A stretch of 64,000 nt of DNA, taken from contig JADNYV010000198.1 in the NCBI GenBank assembly GCA_015501055.1, forward strand, positions 1 through 64,000. Reading direction: 5' to 3'. Origin of the DNA: Mucidula mucida. Its lineage: Eukaryota > Basidiomycota > Agaricomycetes > Agaricales > Physalacriaceae. The first letter of the stretch is position 1. Each line of letters begins with the position of its first letter. The notes under the pieces were generated by a model that ran no database searches, was not told the origin of the DNA, and worked only from the letters and a program-made list of their open reading frames with translations. The translations under genes were made by a program, and so were the position numbers. Below are positions 43,159 through 53,416 of the stretch, piece by piece.

Positions 43159-43773
43159 ATGCTCTCAACCACTAACAACACCACTACCGAACTTAAGCGT
43201 CGTCGCACTCTCCAGGGGCGTCATGGACGCCCGTCTGAGCAGACGTGGATAGAGCGGAGGGCAACAGATATCATCCACTCTCTGGAGAAAATCCCGCTTT
43301 CCGAGGAGATCGCTCAGCGCCACGAAGAACATGTTTGCCATCAGCGTCAGCTTACGCTTGACATTCTCGAGGGCAGACGCCCACAGGCTACGCCGTTTAT
43401 CGTCCACGGGCAGAAAACGTTAAAGTTCCACACTTACGAGGAACTTTTCCGAGCGCTTGACAATCTCGAACGGGAATACCCTGAGGAGGTGACGCGGGAT
43501 GAGCAGACCGACTCACGCAAGTGGTCACAAGCACTCGCGATTCTCGAAGGCAGGCATCAAACATTGAAGCCGATTCAGGGAGCGGTTCACACTCTCAAAC
43601 GAAAGCCAGCCATTATGTTTTTCACTGAACATACCGTTCACACTCTCCAACGGAAGCCAGCTGTTATGTTTTCCACTGAACATACCGTTCACACTCTCAA
43701 GCGGAAATCGGCCATTATGTTCACTGCCGAACATGTTATGGTTCGGGAGAAGGAGGTGATGCGCAACGAGTAG
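43159..43773 (+). CDS. R family protein 4 (unknown), with 17-residue repeats, 204 aa
   Basis: Longer variant. MLSTTNNTTTELKRRRTLQG start, IIHSLEKIPLSEEIAQRHEE, LTLDILEGRRPQ, then a different middle (FIVHGQKTLKFHTYEELFRA, LDNLE), VTRDEQTDSRKWSQALAILE and a tandem 17-residue repeat, type VHTLKRKPAxMFxTEHT, at about 43580-43735. The frame ends REKEVMRNE followed by TAG (43771-43773). Beyond the stop the same frame continues DPRDWSEAHAALEGS and further on REKEVMRDEQNDSRDLSEAL with AILEGRRQLPP, the end expected from units 1-3. So the TAG looks like a nonsense change of CAG (Gln). Unit 5 has the same stop. Confidence 0.58.
   Translation: MLSTTNNTTTELKRRRTLQGRHGRPSEQTWIERRATDIIHSLEKIPLSEEIAQRHEEHVCHQRQLTLDILEGRRPQATPFIVHGQKTLKFHTYEELFRALDNLEREYPEEVTRDEQTDSRKWSQALAILEGRHQTLKPIQGAVHTLKRKPAIMFFTEHTVHTLQRKPAVMFSTEHTVHTLKRKSAIMFTAEHVMVREKEVMRNE
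43580..43735 (+). repeat. 51-bp tandem repeat in R unit 4
   Basis: About three copies of a 51-base unit starting GTTCACACTCTCAAACG and containing TCCACTGAACATACC, encoding 17 residues each, in frame. Confidence 0.75.
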
Positions 43774-44038
43774 GCTGATCCACGCGACTGGTCAGAGGCT
43801 CATGCGGCCCTCGAGGGCAGCGAATACTTCTCTCCGTGAGAAGGAGGTGATGCGGGACGAACAGAACGACTCGCGCGATTTGTCAGAAGCCCTCGCGATC
43901 CTCGAAGGCAGGCGTCAGCTACCTCCCGCTTCAGTCATGAAGACTTTTGAGGCCAGGGGCGGGGAGGCGAAATGAAGATTTAAGATGTGCGACTTGTTGC
44001 GGGCTGCGGCCCTCCCTTGAGCACAGTATTGAGTCTTC

Positions 44039-44187
44039 GGGCCCATAACACTTCCGCGTAGTGTTACGGGCCCGGAAAGACACTAGCGCATATCGCCCGA
44101 CGCGAGTTGGGGATCGCTGCTGCCCGCTATAAGGCACGCTCTGGAGCATCGGGCGCATACAAATACAGGCGCTTGATGCTCCTGAGC
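44039..44187 (+). other. R unit 4: two-hairpin 3' module
   Basis: Hairpin at 44039-44073 (GGGCCCATAACACT with AGTGTTACGGGCCC) and at 44138-44187 (GCTCTGGAGCATCGGGCGC with GCGCTTGATGCTCCTGAGC). In the second stem C:G replaces the T:A of unit 5 at the same pair (GCATC/GATGC against GCATT/AATGC). Confidence 0.82.
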
Positions 44188-44597
44188 ATCCGGTACCTAC
44201 GAACTTGCAGTCTGCTATCCATGTACTTTACTTACATATTCAAATTGAACACACACTATGGTTTTAGTATGATTCGGCAACCTGTGCAATTCAGAAGCGT
44301 AAAGTTATCTGTCTTTCCCTTCTTGACTGCTCGATAAACATGCGATACATAGCGACCGCGTATGATTGTTGACGCCACATTGATTTGGCTCAGCGTAGAG
44401 TAACTAGTTGACCATCCTGGGTCTTGTTCCGGCGCTCATACGGTCCACAAAGAATGGTATTAAAAGAAAACAACTCCACGGTTGTGCGCCAGATCCATGG
44501 CCCGTTCATAGTTACAAGACATCCCCGAAATACAGCTCAGCTATTCTATCTAATATACAGCTATAGAAAAGGCTACCTTTATAACAACAAACGGCAC

Positions 44598-47142
44598 TCA
44601 TGCGTCAGCGTAGGCTTCGGCCTGAACCTTATACAAGGACGCGTATTCGCCTTGAAACGCCAGAAGCTCCGTGTGCGTCCCAAGCTCACATATTTCTCCA
44701 TCCTTCATGCAACTATATATGATCGCTGAGTGCCTCTTTTATTGAAGTGAACAAAAAGCACTTACACTATCACATCGGCAGCCTTTGTCAAGTGGCCAAA
44801 CTTGTGTGTCACGACCATCATTGTGCGACCTTGGCGTTCACGAACAAAGTTGTCGATGATCAGCTTCTCCGCTTGCGGATCGGTGGCGGATATCGGCTCG
44901 TCCAGAACCACCAAGTCGACGAGGGGGTCGTCTCCAGTAGAGTCCCGGGCATTCAGCCGCATAAATGTCCGTGCCCTACAGCGCACGTTAAGAATTCAGT
45001 CAAGGAAGCAAATTAGAAGCACGTACACGCCTATGCGCTGGAGCTCTCCTCCCGATACCGGGCGATCCATGTGCTTTAGCCATTCATCGAACAACTCTCT
45101 TTCGCTTTCGTCCATGACGTTGTTCAAAACGACACACGGGGCAAGCGGGCAACATGGATTGAGCATCAGCGCTCGGCCGTCATCGAACTTGCTGAGATCT
45201 ACACCCCCTTTCTGCGCTGCAGCCTTTATCATGTCTGCATTGTGAATGTCCTCAGCCATGCCGATGCCGATGTTTTCTGACACGGATAGTGGGAAGGCGC
45301 GAGGTTGTTGGCTGAGGATCGCGGTACGCTCACGCAAGCGGTATGATGTTGAGGGTTGAGAGTTGATTAGTAGCTCACCAGAAGTAGGTTCGAGCATTGA
45401 GGTAAGGATGTTCATGAGGGTGGACTTTCCGCTTCCGTTCTTCCCGACGACGGCGACGAGCTGCCCGGGCTCAATGGTCAGGTTGATGTTCTTCAGAGCG
45501 AGGGCAGTGGCTCCTGGGTAGCGAAAATCCACCATTCTAATCCGGGTGTTCAATATCTTGGACTTGGGACGCAGTGAGAGCACGTACCTCAATTGAATCG
45601 CCCTTCCTCTTTGTGCAGTGGTTGACTTGAAATCGGTGTACGACGTCTCGTCTGCGTCTGCGTGGGACTGGGCCGCTGCATCGTAGGCGACCTTTAGCTG
45701 AAGACAGTTCTCTTCAAACGTTTCAAACATAGCGCCAAGGTTTCCGAGAATTGAGTCGAGAGCTAACGAGTGTTGATGTAAAAGGGCTATTGAGCTCAGC
45801 GATACTTTCCGCTGATAGAAAGCGCAGACAGCGCAATACGCCTAACGGCCTTTGTGAGTAATGCCACTGAGATGGCGGGATGGATGTACGGCACCATGGG
45901 TAGATCGCGCAGAAAGTCGGATGCCAGAGCCCATATCAGCGCTCTTGAAGGAGACGATTGCGCAGCATATTGGTTGGACGGTTCGGCGTCCGAGATATTC
46001 TCGCATTGTTCAGATGCATTCTTGTATTCTACAAATGGCGTTAAATTGAGTAACGAAGTCGTCGACGCCTTACCTTGTACGATGAAGCTATCGACACCAG
46101 CACCCAAAACGTCGGCACGAAAATCTGCCTTTGACATCATCTTCATAGCTGCTTTCCGACAGTAAGCTGCGTTTTGGGCCGTCACAAAGTATGCTGTAGG
46201 TATGTCAAGTCAATCGTCAAGAGTGCAGGTGAGATGACGGCTCACGCGTATCATGCAACCGCCGAGTTCCAGCATTCAGCAAGATCTGGCGAGTAGGAAT
46301 GATCAACGACAGCATTGCGAACAAGGGGTCTTCAATATCGATGGCAGTTTGTATGAGGACGAAGACTTGACTGATCATAGAGAGGAGCTGCTTTAGGAAC
46401 ATGACGTTCCCAGAGAACGTGCCCCAAGATATGGAGGACAAATTGTCTATGAAAGTTAAGTAGTGAGCCACAAAGAACAGGCGTAATGCTTACCGCTTTG
46501 TGTCGAGATATTCGAAAATTGGTTGAAGGGCACTGCGATTGACAGACAATTAAAAATGAGAGAACGAGTTGCCGCAGTGTCACACATGTTCGCACCTTCC
46601 ATGCCCAGAGCTTCGTAGCGAGAGTGGATGCGGCGTTCGAGGGTAGGGACACTCCTCTCGCTGGTTGATGCATAAGCAAGGGAGCGTGAAGTGAACAGGG
46701 TGTTACTCACACGATCAGGTTCAACGACGCCATCAACGAGAGCCACAATAGACGCGCCACCAACAGCCACATTGTCTCCAGCGATGCCTCATGCGATCCA
46801 ATACTCCTTTCCACCTACATCCGAATCAGAACAACATGTCTAAACCATAGGTGGGAAACGCACGGCGTAGAACAGTCGACTTGCGAGGTAAACCGAAATG
46901 GCGACACTGAGCGAGGACCACACTTGGGCTAGGAGATACACCACCGTTAGGACGGGATCAAAATGCATGATCTCCATGACCATCCGAAGGAAATAGGGCG
47001 CAGTGTCGGAGACGGCGCTCAGTCTGGTGTAGGCAGAGGAGAGAAGAGGCTTTCCGCGCAGTTTATATACGCGCCACACCCCCAGATCAAACGAATAAAC
47101 GCTGCTTGTCGTCCTGGGAGGGGCTTTCTCGTAGGGATTCAT
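44598..47142 (-). CDS. ABC transporter, half-size exporter type (left arm, intact nucleotide site)
   Basis: Membrane exporter; substrate unknown. On the minus strand: N-terminus MNPYEKAPPRTTSSVYSFDL and YFLRMVMEIMHFDPVLTVVY, membrane helices (WSSLSVAISVYLASRLFYA; TMWLLVARLLWLSLM), the coupling-helix region ERSVPTLERRIHSRYEALGM, then the nucleotide-binding domain: Walker A VVGKNGSGKST (near 45430-45460), Q-loop ILSQQPRAFPLSVSENIGIG, signature PVSGGELQRIG (near 45030-45065), Walker B LVDLVVLDEP, D/H-loop MMVVTHKFGHLTKAADVIV and tail MKDGEICELGTHTELL, ending VQAEAYADA. The stop complements 44598-44600. Several introns, all in phase as far as checked. The right-arm copy is broken in Walker A. Confidence 0.82.
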
Positions 47143-47611
47143 GATGTAGAGAAGAATAAGAAGAAGGAGTAGTGAGGGGGCAAATTGAGAGAAACAAGGA
47201 CAAGGGCGGACTTCTTATATGCTACAGCCTTTGGAGAAATATCCATTTTGAGCCTTGCAGCGCTTATTTAAGAATGACGAGAATGACTCGTTGATGTGTG
47301 TGTCCTAAAAACAAGGGTGCTGTATTCCAAGGCCAGCAACTTCTGGAGCTACATTTCCCTTTGCCGTGGTGGGATAACTCGGGGATAATTGTGAGAGTGA
47401 AAAAACACAGATCAAGTGCCATGAGTGGCTGATGAACAAACTTCGCTGGGTAGAAGGGCACAGGAGGCACTTTAAGATGTTCGACACACTTCGCCAGCAG
47501 TTTGTTTTGCGCGAAGAAAGGGTATTCTCAAGAGTCAAGAGTCCACAGGCAAGAGTCAATATCAGTAATCATAAAGGCCAAAAGCACTGCGGGCCTTAAG
47601 AGCAATCTTAG

Positions 47612-47686
47612 TGGACACATTGGGAATTGAACCCAACACCTCCCGCATGCTAAGCGGGCGTGATAAACCAACTACACCATGTGCCC
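47612..47686 (-). tRNA. tRNA-Ala (anticodon AGC), left-arm copy
   Basis: Identical 75-base cloverleaf to 8850-8924, on the minus strand; 83 bases downstream of the DUF1365 stop as in the other copies. Confidence 0.9.
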
Positions 47687-47768
47687 ATAGCACTGCCACC
47701 ACGAGAGTTCTGGTGATGGCTTACGCATCAAATTTAACTTCACAGAAAACAAACAAAACACATCTGGC

Positions 47769-49431
47769 CTATACAAGACTCCTAACGCTCCCTAACTCAT
47801 ATACACGCTTCACAGATGCATTGCCGGCGCGCTGCCATTGCTCCCTATACCATGGCTCGTTGTCGTGCACCGTTCGAGCCTTCAGGAATCTAAATATCGC
47901 CGACTCCACGTCGTCCATAGTCTGCATAACCCAAAGGATCGCGTATGATACAAGTTTGTTTCCGCTCGCATCTAGAGGATGTTGATTCGGTATAACGAAG
48001 GAGATTGAGGATGGAATGGGATAAACCCGAAGGCGTTGCCGTCTACCCATAGGTAACGATGATGCCAACGGTCGGTAGACCCGTAAGAATATGTCCTCAT
48101 CCGAGACAGTGAAAAGTGCCTCGGACGTACTGCCCATCAACAATGCATGCTTCGCAGATGGTGCCGAAAAGAGTATAGAGAAGAATTTTGGGGTTGTATA
48201 CCGTATTATCAGCTCCTCTGCGTTCTTCTCTGAAATACAAGGAGTGAAAACCATCTCCGGAAGGAGTGGATCTCCTGCGACGAGTCTCACTGTGGTATTG
48301 GTCTCTTCAACACGTTGGCTAAGAAAAGCCTCATTACGCCGTCGAGCATACGCGTCGAAGATGCCTTCCGGAAGCCACTTGACACCACCAATACGTCCGG
48401 TGGTACCCCATGGAGGCTTCGGCTCTGGCCGTATGAAAACGTCGAGCCGCTTCTGATAGTGCAAGATGTAAGCATTGTAAAGGATTCTGGGAAAAGCAAG
48501 GAGTAGTCCAAGCGGATAGCGAGCGAGAGTGGAAAGAAGGGCTACAGTGGACAGCGGCCTGGCAGATTCAGGCTTAAGAAGTGCGGTCAATTTGAGTGGA
48601 CCGGGTGATGCGGGGTCAGCGGGGTTGTCGAGATGAAGGTGTACGCGAACAGCAGGGAGAGGGGGAGCCGATGACGGTCCTGTAGACGAAGGAGGATGAG
48701 CAGGTCGTATGATTGATACGACGTAGAAACCCGAACGATCGTTAAATGGAGAAACGTGGAACGCGCGTCGGAATGCCCATTGGTGATCAAACCTAAGAAA
48801 TGTTAAGCTAGAATGAACGAGTGATACTCAACGGACCTACCCTTTTGAAGGCGTTTCTTCGTTCTTGCCCACCGCCAGAATATACACGTGGCTCTCCCAA
48901 ATGTATTATGTACCTGTTGACGTGCTCGATTAGCACATACATCAACAACGGCGGGCTTACCTCTAGCACCGTCAACCAAAACACGCCATTTGGCTTATAG
49001 CAAAAGTATACGGTCAATGGGTTAATCCCCTCAAAGCCTAAGAAACTAGGCATGGTCATCATCCATGCATCATCCAGGTCCTCCTTCTCGAAGCCATGGC
49101 TGCTCAAAACGCCTTCCAGTTTATGCCGAATAGTGCCTTTCAGCGTCGTCAGATACGGAGTCGGTCTCAGCCCCGTAAGCCGCCCCCATAGCCCTCCATA
49201 CCCGAACACGACGCCGCCGCAAAGATCCAGTTCCCGTTTTTCCAGAGCATCTAGAGGAACGAGAAGACAGATAGTAGGGTACACAAAGGCGTGTTTGGAG
49301 TCAACCGGTAGTAGACGCGCGTGTACAACCTTGTTTTCAAGAATGTAGCCTTTTGACTTGGACGGTAGCAGTTTCAAGGCGGCGAGGAGGCATAGCAGCA
49401 GCCCACCAACTTGAACTGTGATGGTCTCCAT
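47769..49431 (-). pseudogene. DUF1365 family protein, left-arm copy, 1-nt deletion in exon 2
   Basis: Same three-exon gene as on the right arm (56998-58661). Exon 1 from METITVQVGGLLLCLLAALK to WLTVLE, exon 3 from FDHQWAFRRAFHVSPFND to VYELGSVRSLV, both open. In exon 2 the run GGGG of the right arm (57531-57534) is GGG here (48896-48898 on the other strand), so VHNTFGESHVYILAVG is thrown out of frame. Exon 3 is the same as on the right arm as far as I can read. A true loss or a homopolymer error. Confidence 0.72.
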
Positions 49432-49824
49432 CCAGGGTGCGGCAGGCAGTTCGCGATCGAGAGCGCAGATCGAGACTGTGTACACGTGATTTTAAACTGT
49501 CCCTTCTCGAGAAAGATGTCATCTCAGGTCAGCGAGCAATCCGCCTACAGTATATCGGATCACTCAAATATAGAGCAATGCGTACTGAAGCAAACAGTAG
49601 GGACCCGGTAGGCCTCCTAGAGAATGGGGAACTAATCAGAGACTAAGTACATACCATAATTCAAGCCTCCTTGTATGTATACTTAATCTTTATATTTGTC
49701 AAGTCGTTTCAACATGACGGATGTGATCATGAGCACTGGCAGAAAAGTCCAAAAGGAAGTGAACAAATGTCGCGTCACGGCTACAACTCTTCGTTGCTTC
49801 TCACCGTCATCTGATCTCTCTAAA

Positions 49825-51454
49825 ATGGACGCGTCAGGACCCGTTACTGCTGAATTCACCTGGACACCTCCCACATTCGACTTCTCCACGAAGCCTAAAC
49901 TCACAGAGACGTTGTCATTGCAACCAGACTCCGAGTCTCCTCGTAACTTTGCACGAAAATCTCTCTGGTTAGTTTGCATCCAATCGTTCTTTTGACACCA
50001 CTCGTCACGCACTATTGGAAGGTGTCCTGACGGAGAGTCAATACTAAGTCAATGCGAGAACCGGTCATTCCAGTCCATGTAACGGTTTTCGCTTTCTTTC
50101 CTACTAAGCACTGATTTAAAGTGATCCCTATTGCCAGTGTATATGCGAGCCAAAAACAATCTACGCTGCCTCAGTCAGCACCCATACTGGACTTTGCGTG
50201 GTATCCTGGGGCATCTTCTTCCACGCCTGCAACATATTGCTTCGCCGCCTCAGTAAGAGAATGCCCTGTCAAACTTCTCGATGCGGCAGATGGACGTGTA
50301 TGTCTTGTCATGCCCCCTTGAGATCGGAAGCGAACTCATAAATATAGTTACGTGCTTCGTACTCCATTGTGGACCACAGAGAACGCCAAGTCGCTCCTCA
50401 CAGTCTTGCATTCAGTCCAGGCGGCGACAAGTAAGGCTGTTAGCAGTTTCTTCAGCAAAAAATGATTCACGTACGATATCTGTAGATTGTTTTGCGGCTT
50501 TGACTCCGCATTCGAGATGTTCAACGTTGGCTCTCCTGGAGCGGACGGCGACCGTATCCTCCAAGCCCCGCGAAGAAGAGTCGAGATGGGATCAAAGGTG
50601 CTCTTACATTTCATGTTCTTCCACACCATCTGCTGAAACTGCTTTCAAAGGTATAATATCATCGCTCACCCACGCTCCCACCTCGAATAGCATTGCTATC
50701 GGAAGCCTCACCCCATCGCCGTGGAACATCGCCATCTACGATTTAGACACCGAGCCCGTTACGCCTGTCCTGTATCTAGGCTTGGGGGAAACTGCCAGTG
50801 CCGGGGTCACTCAAGTAGGTGCTTCCCGTTTGCGGAAATCTTGTGAGCTCACTTCTCCAGCTAAAATTCAATCCAACCTCTCCACATCTCCTGTATGCCT
50901 CCTTCCGTCGTAGGGACGGTGTGTACGCCTGGGACCTGAGATATCTCGGGGATGGACCTTTTCTGCATTACAAGACTGGGAACACTCCAAGTATGGCTAT
51001 GACTAGCCAGCGGATATATTTCTCCCTTGACGTGACAGGTCGATGGATGGGTATCGGGGATCAGGTATAAAGTTCCGAATGTCCAGAATGTCCAGAGTTG
51101 CTGATCGTCATTGAAGGATGGCAACATACACACCTGGGATCTAACGACAACGTCTGATGAAAATGACTCGGCGCTTCCCCTCTTGTCATTCGATGCACAC
51201 AGAGGTGAAGATCGCCATCTCTCCATTTTCTTACCAACACAGATTTACCGGCTTCAGATTCTGTACCAAATGTTACATATCATCCTTTCGAAGCAAAAAT
51301 CCTATCCAGCAGCGGCGGGCGACATTTTCTCGACTCGACGGACTCGGAGAGCAGTGATGAAGAAGATGTCGGAGTGCAGCGGAGACGAGTCTTGCAGCCT
51401 ATAGCGCGGGACGTTTCTCTGAAAATTTGGGATGTATCGGATAAACAATTATAG
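49825..51454 (+). pseudogene. WRAP53/TCAB1-like WD40 protein, full length but frameshifted
   Basis: WRAP53 (TCAB1) is a WD40 protein that binds box H/ACA and Cajal-body RNAs, including telomerase RNA in animals. Spliced reading: MDASGPVTAEFTWTPPTFDF, WCPDGESILSQCENRSFQSM, APILDFAWYPGASSSTPATY, RECPVKLLDAADGR, ERQVAPHSLAFSPGGDK, LYCGFDSAFEMFNVGSPGAD, GIISSLTHAPTSNSIAIGSL, LLQLKFNPTSPHLLYASFRR with DGVYAWDLRYLGD, DGNIHTWDLT, VPNVTYHPFEAKILSSSGGR, and the end SLKIWDVSDKQL (stop 51452-51454). Near 50561 CTCCAAGCC lacks one base against CTCACAAGCC on the right arm, where the frame reads ILTSPAKKSRDGIKG. So the complete copy is frameshifted and the in-frame copy is truncated. Confidence 0.72.
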
Positions 51455-51559
51455 TAAGGTATACACAATTTGTCTCTCATCTCTTCCTACGACCACCACA
51501 TACTCTCGTCCTCTTGGGCACATCAGCTGCGATTGACCGAAGCACAGTCTATAGTCACG

Positions 51560-51592
51560 CCCCGTTTGCGTAGGCTTCAGCCTGAACCAACT
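51560..51592 (-). pseudogene. ABC transporter C-terminal remnant
   Basis: The minus strand reads GGTTCAGGCTGAAGCCTACG, i.e. VQAEAYA, the end of the ABC gene in the arms (44600-44640). Short, just after the WRAP53 stop and before R unit 5. Confidence 0.5.
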
Positions 51593-51993
51593 GTTGATTT
51601 CTCCTCCTGTCTGGTCACAAGGGCGGTGCTAGGTTTCTTGCTTCGATGTGAAGCGTTGTCTCTTGGATTGTCTGGACTCTGGAGTGCTGTTTGACTTGTC
51701 ACAGCCTCGGTAAATTTGAGACCTGTCGTACATTGGAGCGCAATGCTCGAGGCGGCGTTCTTCTTAAAGCCGCCACTGTTTCTCCGCGGACCATACGCTT
51801 TTAGGGACCGTTAGTCTTGTGGCGGGCCGACCTCGCAGGGCTGAGGAGAGCGCACCAGCATTCCGCATCTCATATCGCTACATCTTCAAAGCGCACATTG
51901 GATGCAGATAAAAAAGACAAGCCTCCAAAGAAATGTTCAAAAGGCATGTCATCATTGTGTATCGTGGTGTATCGTGGTATGGCTGTGCTTTTC

Positions 51994-52080
51994 GTCTCGG
52001 AGAGAGTGGGCTCCGAGACATGAACTTGACCGATCGTTGATCGTTCTGAGAATATAGCTCCTTTTCGTGGCCTATAAGTT
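51994..52080 (+). promoter_or_regulatory. R unit 5 conserved upstream block
   Basis: CTCGGAGAGAG..GGCTCCGAGAC, TTGACCGATCGTTGATCG, CTGAGAATATAGCTCC and CCTATAAG, about 60 bases before the ATG. Confidence 0.6.
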
Positions 52081-52138
52081 CTGCTTTCCTCACTTTGGCT
52101 TCTCTACCCAGTACTATCATCAGCGCATTATTATCATT

Positions 52139-52732
52139 ATGCTCACAACCACCAACACCACTACCACCGAACTTGAGCGTCGTCGTACCCTCCAGGGACG
52201 TCATGGACGCCAGGCTGAGGCAACACATATCATCCACTCTCTGGAGAAACTCCCACTCTCCGAGGAGATCGCGCAGCGACACCAGGAATATGTTTGCCAT
52301 CATCGTCAGCTTACGCTCGACATTCTCGAGGGCAGACGCCTACAGGCTACGCCGTTCATCGTCCACGAGCAGCAGACGTTAAAGTTCCACACTTACGAGG
52401 AACTTTTCCGAGCGCTTGACAATCTCGAACGCGCCGAATACCCTGAGGTGACGCGGGATGAGCAGACCGACTCACGCAAGTGGTCAGAAGCACTCGCAAT
52501 CCTCGAAGGCAGGCATCGAACATTGAAGCCGATTCAAGGAGCGGTTCACACTCTCAAACGGAAGCCAGCCATCATATTTTCCACTGAACCTACGGTTCAC
52601 ACTCTCAAACGGAAGCCAGCTGTTATGTTTTCCACTGAACATACCGTTCACATTCTCAAACGAAAGTCAGCCATGATGTTCACTACCGAACATGGCATCG
52701 TTCGGGAGAAGGAGGCGACGCGCACCGAGTAG
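52139..52732 (+). CDS. R family protein 5 (unknown), with 17-residue repeats, 197 aa
   Basis: Closest to unit 4. MLTTTNTTTTELERRRTLQG, IIHSLEKLPLSEEIAQRHQE, LTLDILEGRRLQ, FIVHEQQTLKFHTYEELFRA, VTRDEQTDSRKWSEALAILE, then three 17-residue repeats of type TVHTLKRKPAVMFSTEH. It lacks about six residues after RHGRQAEA found in unit 4. It ends REKEATRTE then TAG, at the same place as unit 4; past the stop DPRDWSEGSEYF and REKEVMRDEQNDSRNWSEAI can still be read. It lies in the spacer of the inverted duplication. Confidence 0.58.
   Translation: MLTTTNTTTTELERRRTLQGRHGRQAEATHIIHSLEKLPLSEEIAQRHQEYVCHHRQLTLDILEGRRLQATPFIVHEQQTLKFHTYEELFRALDNLERAEYPEVTRDEQTDSRKWSEALAILEGRHRTLKPIQGAVHTLKRKPAIIFSTEPTVHTLKRKPAVMFSTEHTVHILKRKSAMMFTTEHGIVREKEATRTE
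52541..52693 (+). repeat. 51-bp tandem repeat in R unit 5
   Basis: Three 51-base copies beginning GTTCACACTCTCAAACGG or a close variant; in-frame 17-residue units. The third copy is the most diverged, as in unit 4. Confidence 0.78.
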
Positions 52733-52986
52733 GCTGATCCACGCGATTGGTCAGAGGGCAGCGAATACTTTCTCGTTCGTGAGAAGGAAGTGATGCGGGA
52801 CGAGCAGAATGACTCGCGCAATTGGTCAGAAGCCATCGCGCTCGAAGGCAGGCGTCAGCCACCTCCCATGAAGATTTGGGATGGCAGCTTTGAGTCGGGG
52901 CTGGGTGAGGAGGCGAAGGGAAGTTTCACGATGTGAGACTTGGTGCCGGGGCTGCGGTCTTCCTTCAAACGCGGTATTGAGTCTTT

Positions 52987-53144
52987 GGGCGAATAACACT
53001 GTCGCACAGTGGTATGGGCCCGGAAGCACACTCCCTCGATTGGATGAATATCATCCGACGCGAATCCGGGTTCACCGATGCCCGTCATACAACACGCTCT
53101 GGAGCATTGTGCGCCTACATGGTAGGCGTATAATGCTCCTGAGT
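52987..53144 (+). other. R unit 5: two-hairpin 3' module
   Basis: Hairpin at 52987-53021 (GGGCGAATAACACTGT with ACAGTGGTATGGGCCC) and at 53096-53144 (CTCTGGAGCATTGTGCGCC TAC, loop ATG, GTAGGCGTATAATGCTCCTGAG), the second with a stem of about 20 pairs. Confidence 0.82.
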
Positions 53145-53416
53145 TACATTCACAAGAAAGCAACTGATACTTACGAACTTGTAATCTTCTATCCATGTAC
53201 ATTAGTTATTCAATTTGATCACACATTCTGATCTTTCATAATCATTGCTCAATTTTTGAGAATCGCAGCGCTCCATGGCCCGTCCGCCTCTCCTTTATAA
53301 TGACATCGCGAGTCAGAGTGACCGCGGTTAATTGTTAACGCGACACTGATTCTACTCGTCGTGCAGTAACCTATCTATATTTCGGAGTTACTCACAGATA
53401 GTCAATACTAGGTAAA

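Larger units (their letters stand above)
42722..51092. repeat. Giant inverted duplication, left arm (8,371 bp)
   Basis: Reverse complement of 55335-63686. The inner edge is at 51092, inside an intron of the WRAP53-like gene; the outer edge is at 42722 (GCATCGTAGCAGG), which pairs with 63682-63688. Gene order: R4, ABC transporter, tRNA-Ala, DUF1365, WRAP53. Paired positions sum to about 106,410 at the outer and 106,427 at the inner end, so only about 17 bases of net length difference over 8.4 kb. The outer edge may not be the true end, because the right arm is cut there by an LTR. Confidence 0.93.

Noticed and set aside
49683..50012. 109-codon minus-strand frame with a hydrophobic C-terminus, also on the right arm (56416-56745)
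   Set aside because: Antisense to WRAP53 exon 1 and its intron, whose WD40 text is clear; it is repeated only because the arm is.
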